NCBI GenBank assembly: GCA_017353855.1
Contig: JAFMSA010000121.1
Location: 1 to 9,163 of the forward strand
Direction: 5' to 3'
DNA: 9,163 bases
DNA from: Alphaproteobacteria bacterium
GTDB lineage: Bacteria > Pseudomonadota > Alphaproteobacteria > ATCC43930 > CGMCC-115725
Within the stretch, counting starts at the first letter, position 1. Every line of letters begins with the position of its first letter. Below the pieces are notes generated by a model that searched no databases, was not told the DNA's origin, and saw only the letters and a program-made list of their open reading frames with translations. Shown here one piece after another: positions 5,226 through 9,163 of the stretch. A program made the translations under genes and the position numbers.

Positions 5226-5966
5226 TTACGCTGGCGGCTTCCAGCCATATTCCTTGATCACTCGCAGCGTGGCGATCGTATCGTAGCGGACGGTCGAGAT
5301 CGTCGTCTTGCGCTTCGACATGTCGACCTTGAAGCGCTGCTTCATCAATTTCGCGATCTGATCCACCGGCGCTTTCTCGTCCGCGACGACGAGCCGGCGG
5401 ATCATTGTCGAGATCGCCGCGCCGTCATTCACCGCCAGCGGCTGGCTCTTGCGGTTAGCCGCAAACCGGCCGCCGGCAGTCCGCTTGGCGGTTGCGGTCC
5501 TCGCACCAGTATCGGCTGCCCGCTTCGTTCCTTCGGTGCTCTTTGTCGAAGCGGCCGGTTGCTTCTCGGGTCGCTCGGTGCTCTCGGGATGCACGGATGC
5601 CTGCTCGGCTTCGACGACACGTTCGACTTGCTCGAGGGCCCGCTCCTCAGTTTCGGCGCGCTCCTTCGCGGCGGCTTTCGGCCGGCCGATCTTCGGCTTC
5701 GCGGGCGGCGGCGGATGCAGGATCATTTCGCGGTCGTAGCCGTCCGGCACCGGTACCTCCGGCCGCTCTTCGTTCAACGCCTCGGCCGCGAGGTCGAACC
5801 ATTCCTGCGCCTCCTCGGGCATTGCGTCGAAGTCATCTTTCGTCGACCCGCTCACCGCATGCGTCAGTCGCGAGAGATAGCTGCGGTCGGTTTCCTTCTC
5901 GGTCAGCGGCGCGAATTTGCTGCGCTTGTTCACGAGCCCCAGCAGGTGATCGTAAATCGTCGTCAC
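5226..5966 (-). CDS. DNA-binding-like phage protein with AT-hook-like motif, 246 aa
   Basis: The start is a GTG at 5966-5964, chosen because AGGAGGAG lies five bases upstream; the open frame reaching 6236 would overlap the whole end of the sigma-like gene. An N-terminal helical part (1-66) ends with FDAMPEEAQEWFDLAAEALN, a pattern I recall from other small phage proteins. Residues 91-97, PKIGRPK, match an AT-hook core (GRP flanked by basic residues). Residues 98-180 are a low-complexity E/A/T/K/R linker. The C-terminal part (184-246) has IRRLVVADEKAPVDQIAKLM, then STVRYDTIATLRVIKEYGW, which looks like a small helix-turn-helix-type domain. It probably binds DNA, and lies next to the stem-loop and repeat array, making it a candidate binder. 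Its linker codons contain boxes like those in the array. Confidence 0.8.
   Translation of the reverse strand: MTTIYDHLLGLVNKRSKFAPLTEKETDRSYLSRLTHAVSGSTKDDFDAMPEEAQEWFDLAAEALNEERPEVPVPDGYDREMILHPPPPAKPKIGRPKAAAKERAETEERALEQVERVVEAEQASVHPESTERPEKQPAASTKSTEGTKRAADTGARTATAKRTAGGRFAANRKSQPLAVNDGAAISTMIRRLVVADEKAPVDQIAKLMKQRFKVDMSKRKTTISTVRYDTIATLRVIKEYGWKPPA
5495..5680. repeat. Possible copies of the 38-bp repeat inside the AT-hook gene linker
   Basis: CGGTCCTCGC (5495) with CGGCTGCCCGC 18 bp on (5513), CGGTGCTCTT (5534) with CGGCCGG 18 bp on (5552), CGGTGCTCTC (5576) with CGGATGC 18 bp on (5594), and CGGCGCGCTC (5654) with CGGCTTTCG 18 bp on (5672) follow the array pattern. Spacings are 39, 42 and 78. 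These lie in codons for a low-complexity linker. Codon bias also produces CGG and CTC periodicity, so this is weaker than the intergenic array. Confidence 0.3.
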
Positions 5967-5996
5967 GGTTGCTCCTCCTGCACCCTGTCGAAAGGA

Positions 5997-6034
5997 GAAA
6001 TAAGTCAGGTTAGCAGGCTTTGCAATTCTGCAAG
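5997..6034 (-). promoter_or_regulatory. Dyad-associated promoter candidate for the AT-hook gene
   Basis: On the minus strand TTGCA-GAAT-TGCAA (complement of 6020-6033) is a shorter-spaced version of the dyad. TTGCAA (complement of 6020-6025) is followed after 17 bases by TATTTC (complement of 5997-6002), a weak -10. The implied start near 5990 gives a leader of about 24 bases before the GTG, with room for the AGGAGGAG ribosome site. The site lies in the last codons of the sigma-like gene. Confidence 0.35.
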
Positions 6035-6532
6035 CAGGTCGTCGCGCACGCGGCCGACCCGCGCAAGGCGGCACCAGGAGCGCGAAACCGTCGCCGGCGA
6101 CCGTCGGTTGGCCCCGCGGTAATCCGGCAGCAGCATCTCGCGCAATGCTTGCGGCCCGTCGCAAATGAGCGCCAGGACCGCACGCAGTTCGGGGCTCGCG
6201 CGCGCGAGGTCGACGGCGAGCGGGCCCGCCGGCCACTCGAGCGGTGCCGTTTGGTGACGCACCGCGAGCGCCGCGTCGAGTTCCTGCATCTGCCGGTCCT
6301 TGCGCGCGAGCGACGTAAAGTCGTTGACGAGCGCCCGTTTGAAGATCGCCATCATCCAGGGCCGCCGGTCGACATGCGGGTAGTACGCGCGGCAGCGCGC
6401 ATAGATCGCCGCCGCCTCCTGCAACGCGTCCGCGGGCTCGGGTAAGACGCGGCGCACCCGCCAGTGGTTCGCGGCGACGAACTTCCGTGCGTAGTTCTGG
6501 AACGCGCCTTCCCAGCGGATCAGCTCAGCCAT
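6005..6532 (-). CDS. Putative sigma-70-like transcription factor, 175 aa
   Basis: The ATG at 6532-6530 overlaps the primase end by 13 bases and has GAGG about seven bases upstream; the frame reaching 6610 lies wholly in primase codons. Residues 35-80 (DALQEAAAIYARC, then RRPWMMAIFKRALVNDF and SLARKDR) resemble sigma region 2: the D-x-x-QE start, a tryptophan and the R-N-x-x-x-D-x-x-R-type ending. Residues 111-171 (RASPELRAVLALICDG, SPATVSRSWCRLARVGRVRDDLL) resemble a sigma region 4 helix-turn-helix with a short linker. If so, it would redirect host RNA polymerase to phage promoters, perhaps the TTGCAn sites around it. The match is by eye; a sigma-unrelated DNA-binding protein is the alternative. 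Confidence 0.6.
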   Translation of the reverse strand: MAELIRWEGAFQNYARKFVAANHWRVRRVLPEPADALQEAAAIYARCRAYYPHVDRRPWMMAIFKRALVNDFTSLARKDRQMQELDAALAVRHQTAPLEWPAGPLAVDLARASPELRAVLALICDGPQALREMLLPDYRGANRRSPATVSRSWCRLARVGRVRDDLLAELQSLLT

Positions 6533-7434
6533 CGGGCGACCTCGTCGTCTGTCATCCCGCCGGGGTCGTCGGCTCCGGCCGGCAGCGGGAACCGGCGGAT
6601 CGTGCGCCACGGTGCCACTTTCAGATCGGCGATCAATTTGTTCGCGTTCAGCCTGCTTACCGACGCATCAAGGCTCACGAGGCAGTCCGGCAGGCTGTGC
6701 GCCAACGCCTTCAGTTGGACGAGCCGCAGCCCGCGGATCGCGAGGCCGCACAACGCCGCAACGCACAGCTCATTATAGCGATCGATTGCAACACCGGCAA
6801 CCCGCAACGCGTCGACCGGGCCCTCGACAAGCAGCAGCCGGCTATGCTCGGGGCCCGGCAGTTCCGGCAGATAGAGCCCGACTTCGGTCGCTTGCGTCCA
6901 GTAGCGCGGCTCGAGATAGTCGCGCATCGTACGGCCGGTGAAGCCGAGGAGCCCGCCGCCGAGGTCGCGCAGCGGGAACCACAGCCGGCCGGCCCATTTG
7001 CCGGTGCCGGTGCGCAAATCGAAGCGTTCGCACAACCCTTCCGGGTCGGGAAAGCCGCGGCCGGCGAGATAGCGCAGCGCCTCCGGGTCGAACTGCGCCG
7101 GTTTGAAAGTTTCCCACCGCTGCGCGTAGCGCTCGATCTTCTCGGTTCTGTCAGCAGCGACGGCGGATACGCGGCGGTGGGGATCGGTGTCGAATTCGCG
7201 AAGCAGCTTGTCGATGTCGCGCGCGCCGAGCGCATGCAGCAGAAACGGCGCGGAGCGGCCGGACTTGTTGCAGCGCAGGCAGCGCCAATGGCCCTCCTCC
7301 TCGTTGATGCCCAAATGGGCGCTCGGGTCGTCGCACCACGGGCAGCGGACGGCGAGCCAGCCGCGCTGCACGTTGCGGCCGCGGTCGAGCCAGCCGACGT
7401 CGATCCGGTCGAGCAGCTCGCGCCAGCGGATCAC
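6520..7434 (-). CDS. DnaG-type phage primase with zinc finger and TOPRIM-like domain, 304 aa
   Basis: This makes RNA primers for DNA replication, probably with the helicase encoded at 4662-3079. A zinc ribbon is formed by C31-P-W-C34 and C52-L-R-C55. The core carries YLAGRGFPD (122-130) and a glycine-rich strand pair GRLWFPLRDLGGGLLGFTGRTM (149-170), both typical of DnaG-like phage primases. TOPRIM motif 1 is LLLVEGPVDALR (200-211) with E204. The second acidic motif is LDASVS (255-260), with only one acid where D-x-D is usual. The end, ADDPGGMTDDEVARWLS, matches the usual K-D-P-G-E-like close. No helicase domain is fused. The GTG start (7434-7432) overlaps the previous TGA as GTGA, with AAGGAC upstream. 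Confidence 0.92.
   Translation of the reverse strand: MIRWRELLDRIDVGWLDRGRNVQRGWLAVRCPWCDDPSAHLGINEEEGHWRCLRCNKSGRSAPFLLHALGARDIDKLLREFDTDPHRRVSAVAADRTEKIERYAQRWETFKPAQFDPEALRYLAGRGFPDPEGLCERFDLRTGTGKWAGRLWFPLRDLGGGLLGFTGRTMRDYLEPRYWTQATEVGLYLPELPGPEHSRLLLVEGPVDALRVAGVAIDRYNELCVAALCGLAIRGLRLVQLKALAHSLPDCLVSLDASVSRLNANKLIADLKVAPWRTIRRFPLPAGADDPGGMTDDEVARWLS
6772..6800 (-). promoter_or_regulatory. Possible internal leftward promoter in the primase gene
   Basis: TTGCCG (complement of 6795-6800) is followed after 17 bases by a perfect TATAAT (complement of 6772-6777). The spacer contains a half-dyad TTGCAATCGA (complement of 6782-6791). It would feed the sigma-like and AT-hook genes. It lies within conserved-looking coding sequence, so it may be chance. 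Confidence 0.3.
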
Positions 7435-7769
7435 TTATCGTCCTTGTCCTTCGGCACGAGCTGAACGACCCGTTTCGCGGCGGCCGGTTCGTATTGCTCC
7501 ATATCGGCGCGCATCGCCGCCCAGTCGTCGTAGATTTCGGTCATGTCGTCGTGCGCGAGATGCATCAGCACGAGGATTTCCGAGCCCCGCAGATCCTCGC
7601 CGGTGTGCGGCGAGATGTGCTTCGCAAGCATCAGCCCGTTGCCGAGGTCGGCCGTGAACCGGCTGACCCGGTACGCCGCGCCGTCCTCGACGTCATACCT
7701 GACGATTTTGCCGATCAGCGGGTGCCGGACCGGTTCGGTGACAATAAAAGGCGGGCCGCTCAGGTTCAT
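7431..7769 (-). CDS. Small unknown phage protein, 112 aa
   Basis: The ATG at 7769-7767 overlaps the previous stop as ATGA; the longer frame to 7865 lies in the upstream gene. The protein starts MNLSGPPFIVTEPVRHPLIGKIVRY, with beta-rich character and a GLMLAKHISPHTGEDLRGSE segment, then a helix (DDWAAMRADMEQYEPAAAKR) and a charged tail PKDKDDK. No cysteines, membrane helix or recognised motif. Its last codons encode the ribosome site of the primase, so the two are probably co-translated. Confidence 0.82.
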   Translation of the reverse strand: MNLSGPPFIVTEPVRHPLIGKIVRYDVEDGAAYRVSRFTADLGNGLMLAKHISPHTGEDLRGSEILVLMHLAHDDMTEIYDDWAAMRADMEQYEPAAAKRVVQLVPKDKDDK

Positions 7770-7966
7770 TGCAAAGTCCGCTTTACGAGATGCTCGGTGT
7801 CCGCATCGCGGGAGATCACGCCGCGCGCGATCTGGACCGCGAGCGCGACGGTCACACCCAGCCACTTCTTGAACTCGTCGCTGTTGGTGTCGGGAGGAAC
7901 GTGTTTGTAGCAGTCCTGCACTAATGCGAGGATCTGCGCGTCGATGTCCCGTTCCAGTTCGTTCAT
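7766..7966 (-). CDS. Small unknown protein, 66 aa
   Basis: The ATG at 7966-7964 overlaps the upstream stop as ATGA and has GGAGG seven bases upstream, inside the upstream gene's last codons. The protein begins MNELERDIDAQILALVQDCY. Two helices are likely, the second (LGVTVALAVQIARGVI, about 36-51) moderately hydrophobic but probably amphipathic rather than membrane-spanning. Family not recognised. Confidence 0.75.
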   Translation of the reverse strand: MNELERDIDAQILALVQDCYKHVPPDTNSDEFKKWLGVTVALAVQIARGVISRDADTEHLVKRTLQ

Positions 7967-8175
7967 GCGTAGTCCTCCGCGGGCTGGCGGCGCTGTTCGT
8001 CCATCCGGTCGATCTTCTCGAGGATCTGCTCGTCGAGCGCGATCACGCGCAATACGCGCAGCCGCTTCTTCTCGTCGCGGAACCCGGCTTCGCGCAGGCG
8101 GACGCGGTAGGAGCCGACGTTGGCGGCAACGAGGTTGCGTAACACGTCGAGTTCGTCTTTTGTGAATGAGATCAT
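7963..8175 (-). CDS. Small unknown protein, 70 aa, charged helical
   Basis: The ATG at 8175-8173 has AAGG about seven bases upstream and follows the promoter and dyad of site D by about 25 bases. The protein begins MISFTKDELDVLRNLVAANV, is rich in R, E, D and L (REAGFRDEKKRLRVLRVI, LDEQILEKIDRMDEQRR) and may form a coiled coil. It is the first gene of the coupled primase block. The 177-residue frame that covers it on the same strand (8299-7766) is rich in R and P and is a shadow upstream of 7966. Confidence 0.8.
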   Translation of the reverse strand: MISFTKDELDVLRNLVAANVGSYRVRLREAGFRDEKKRLRVLRVIALDEQILEKIDRMDEQRRQPAEDYA

Positions 8176-8207
8176 GCTTAGGCCTTATGTGGAGCGGCGT
8201 ATTCCGA

Positions 8208-8239
8208 GATATAAGGTGCTTGCAATCGACCGCAAGCAC
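8208..8239 (-). promoter_or_regulatory. Promoter with dyad operator for the primase block (site D)
   Basis: GTGCTTGC (8216-8223) and GCAAGCAC (8232-8239) are perfect 8-bp arms around a TCGA-centred core. On the minus strand TTGCGG (complement of 8230-8235) is followed after 16 bases by TATATC (complement of 8208-8213). The implied start near 8201 leaves a 26-base leader before the ATG at 8175. An A/T-rich stretch (AAATTTTTTCGCAAAA, complement of 8241-8256) directly upstream could act as an UP element. This is the best placed promoter-dyad combination in the window. Confidence 0.6.
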
Positions 8240-8273
8240 TTTTGCGAAAAAATTTGCCGCCGCTCCTCCCCAA

Positions 8274-8330
8274 CGGCGCTCTCGTAGTACCCGGCTCAAC
8301 CGCGACGGTGCTCTCTCGAAGAACGGCTAG
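8274..8330. repeat. Two copies of the CGG repeat unit in the 8176-8326 gap
   Basis: CGGCGCTCTC (8274) with CGGCTCAACCGC 18 bp on (8292), and CGGTGCTCTC (8306) with CGGCTAGGCGG 18 bp on (8324), match the box pair of the main array; units are 32 bp apart. The last B box overlaps the TAG stop of the 163-residue gene (8327-8329). Confidence 0.6.
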
Positions 8331-8818
8331 GCGGTCACTCTGATGAGCATATGCAGCATGCCGGCGTCGAGATAGCCGGGATATGCGCGGTCGACGGCAA
8401 CCCGCAGCCGCGGCAGCTCTTCGATGATGCTTTTCGGGGTCACGCTGACCGAGCGCCGCCGCATGTCGGAGACGAGACAGCCAAGCACGAGTTCGGCGAG
8501 TGCGGCGTGGTCGACGACCGGCCGGCGCACCGGCTGCGCCTGTGCGCAGAATGCGTAGACGGTCTTTACGGCGTCGGCCCACTGCCCGCGCCCGACCCCG
8601 GCCCGCTTGTCGCCGAGGAACTGCGCGAGCGAACGGTGCGGGCTGGCTTGCGGCGGGCTCAACGTCTGCAGCACGGTCCACAGCTCAGTGTCCTCGCGGC
8701 CCGGCTGAAAGCCGGCGCGATTCTCTTCCAGCTCGACCATTGCCAGCAGGTTTTTGCGCTCTTCGCGATCCAGCTCCATCAGCTGATCGCGTAGCGAATA
8801 CAAGGCGTTGTCCGGCAT
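8327..8818 (-). CDS. Unknown phage protein, 163 aa, first leftward gene
   Basis: Possible starts are GTG 8848, ATG 8842, ATG 8836 and ATG 8818. I choose 8818 because AGGAGG lies about nine bases upstream and a promoter candidate would start transcription near 8845. The protein then begins MPDNALYSLRDQLMELDREE. The N-terminal half is helical and acidic (EERKNLLAMVELEENRAGF). The C-terminal half is mixed (LAELVLGCLVSDMRRRSVSV, TPKSIIEELPRLRVAVDRAYPGYLDAGML). No zinc site, signal or membrane segment. Being first in the leftward early cluster next to a divergent switch region, a regulatory or host-takeover role is conceivable but unsupported. Family not recognised. Confidence 0.8.
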   Translation of the reverse strand: MPDNALYSLRDQLMELDREERKNLLAMVELEENRAGFQPGREDTELWTVLQTLSPPQASPHRSLAQFLGDKRAGVGRGQWADAVKTVYAFCAQAQPVRRPVVDHAALAELVLGCLVSDMRRRSVSVTPKSIIEELPRLRVAVDRAYPGYLDAGMLHMLIRVTA

Positions 8819-8851
8819 CCGGCCGGCCCTCCTCATCGCCATGCCCACCGG

Positions 8852-8880
8852 TATTTAGGCGGGAATGGCTTATTCTGCAA
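8852..8880 (-). promoter_or_regulatory. Leftward promoter candidate for the first leftward gene
   Basis: TTGCAG (complement of 8875-8880) is followed after exactly 17 bases by TAAATA (complement of 8852-8857). The implied start near 8845 gives a 27-base leader to the ATG at 8818. There is only a half-dyad here (CGTTGCAG), unlike the other leftward sites. Confidence 0.45.
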
Positions 8881-8924
8881 CGAATTAGTGGCGTTTTAAA
8901 GACAAGACACCCGCTTGGCCGCTT

Positions 8925-8990
8925 CGGTTCCCTTAATATCGTCGGCCGGCGCTCGCCTGAATCGGTTCGCTCAAGGTCAACGGCTAGTAT
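8925..8990. repeat. Two copies of the CGG repeat unit in the divergent region
   Basis: CGGTTCCCTT (8925) with CGGCCGGCGCTC 18 bp on (8943), and CGGTTCGCTC (8963) with CGGCTAGTATTC 18 bp on (8981). Unit spacing is 38, the same as the mean of the 4700-5105 array. Confidence 0.6.
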
Positions 8991-8995
8991 TCGTT

Positions 8996-9017
8996 TTGCG
9001 CTTTACTTGCGCTATAC
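8996..9017. repeat. 11-bp tandem direct repeat
   Basis: TTGCGCTTTAC (8996-9006) is followed immediately by TTGCGCTATAC (9007-9017), ten of eleven bases identical. One helical turn apart, it has the form of a two-site binding element, located about 60 bases before the rightward promoter. Function not shown. Confidence 0.55.
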
Positions 9018-9069
9018 AGTCAAACCACGGGTGGCTAAGTCCTTGATTCACAAGGCCAAACAACGCCTC

Positions 9070-9099
9070 TTGCAATCTATGCAATAATGCATATATAAT
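9070..9099 (+). promoter_or_regulatory. Strong rightward promoter with dyad
   Basis: TTGCAA (9070-9075) and a perfect TATAAT (9094-9099) are 18 bases apart. TTGCA (9070-9074) and TGCAA (9080-9084) form a dyad related to the leftward sites but with a 5-base centre, followed by a second short dyad TGCA-ATAA-TGCA (9080-9091). Transcription would start near 9106 and enter the gene at 9160. Confidence 0.65.
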
Positions 9100-9100
9100 A

Positions 9101-9129
9101 GGTGCAGGATGCTTCCGACATCCCGCACC
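9101..9129 (+). other. Leader hairpin of the rightward transcript
   Basis: GGTGC (9101-9105) pairs with GCACC (9125-9129) and GGATG (9107-9111) with CATCC (9119-9123), with an A/C internal mismatch and a seven-base loop. It begins at about the predicted transcript start and is followed by TCGTTGTTTG. It may stabilise the 5' end or act as an attenuator; the T-tract is too interrupted to call a terminator. Confidence 0.55.
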
Positions 9130-9159
9130 TCGTTGTTTGAACTCGTGGAGACAACTCGA

Positions 9160-9163
9160 ATGA
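9160..9163 (+). CDS. Start of a rightward gene at the window edge
   Basis: ATG at 9160-9162 is preceded by GTGGAG with nine bases of spacing and by the promoter at 9070-9099 and its hairpin leader. Only the first codon is inside the window, so the product cannot be identified. Its divergent placement against the replication operon fits a phage regulator or the first gene of the opposite arm. Confidence 0.45.

Larger units (their letters stand above)
8819..9159. other. Divergent intergenic control region without a gene
   Basis: No frame here has plausible composition or a ribosome site. It holds, left to right: the leader and promoter of the first leftward gene, two repeat units (8925-8990), an 11-bp tandem repeat (8996-9017), a small hairpin CCTTG (9041-9045) / CAAGG (9051-9055), a rightward promoter (9070-9099) and a leader hairpin (9101-9129). 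The local base composition is clearly more A/T-rich than the genes. Confidence 0.6.

Noticed and set aside
4817..5248. 143-codon minus-strand frame through the repeat array, rich in R, S, P, E and G
   Set aside because: Repeat units are 34-41 bases and not multiples of three, so the boxes fall in changing frames. There is no ribosome site at its start and composition is unlike the neighbours.
5175..6122. 315-codon plus-strand open frame
   Set aside because: It mirrors the AT-hook gene on the opposite strand and begins inside a stem-loop.
6487..7464. 325-codon plus-strand open frame
   Set aside because: It mirrors the primase gene; composition is rich in R, A, Q and P and no motif is present.
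8216..8243. Plus-strand terminator formed by the 8-bp arms followed by TTTT
   Set aside because: No rightward gene lies upstream and the same bases match the dyad family and a well placed leftward promoter. The T-tract is only four bases.

Overview
The window looks like the early or replication end of a bacteriophage (or prophage) genome infecting a high-GC proteobacterial host. The evidence is a tight run of small unknown genes on one strand, many 4-base start/stop overlaps, strong purine-rich ribosome binding sites, a DnaG-type primase, a superfamily 2 helicase and a sigma-like protein. No structural, lysis, integrase or tRNA gene is visible. Eighteen genes read leftward (minus strand). The start codon of one rightward gene sits on the last four bases, so the right end (8819-9159) is a divergent control region.

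From right to left the layout is: (i) 9160 back to 8819, a divergent intergenic region with a strong rightward promoter, a leader hairpin, short direct repeats and a leftward promoter; (ii) 8818-8327, a 163-residue unknown protein; (iii) 8175-6005, a translationally coupled block of three small unknowns, a zinc-finger/TOPRIM primase and a sigma-70-like protein; (iv) 5966-5226, a DNA-binding-like protein with an AT-hook-like motif; (v) 5225-4663, a 563-base gap with no gene, holding a row of stem-loops and about eleven degenerate 38-bp direct repeats; (vi) 4662-2722, a SNF2-like helicase, a small membrane peptide and a 64-residue protein; (vii) 2561-1948, two coupled small genes, one a recurrent phage family; (viii) 1878-798, four small genes; (ix) 764 to the left edge, the N-terminal 254 residues of an unknown protein.

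Two non-coding systems stand out. The first is an imperfect dyad, consensus CTTGCAGTCGATTGCAAG, placed ahead of most leftward transcription units, with a relative at the rightward promoter. At most of these sites a TTGCAn-like hexamer sits 16-18 bases before a -10-like hexamer, so the dyad overlaps the -35 element and spacer. This suggests one phage regulator, or one specialised promoter class, coordinating the region. The second is the repeat family CGGTnCTCTC - 18 to 20 bp - CGGCTnCGCTC. It fills the gap next to the helicase and primase genes, recurs in the other long gaps (8274-8330, 8925-8990, weakly 2623-2705) and perhaps inside the linker of the AT-hook gene. Its setting suggests a replication origin or nucleoprotein-organising site, but function cannot be read from sequence alone.

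All family assignments rest on motif recognition by eye. No search, alignment, folding or statistical test was run.
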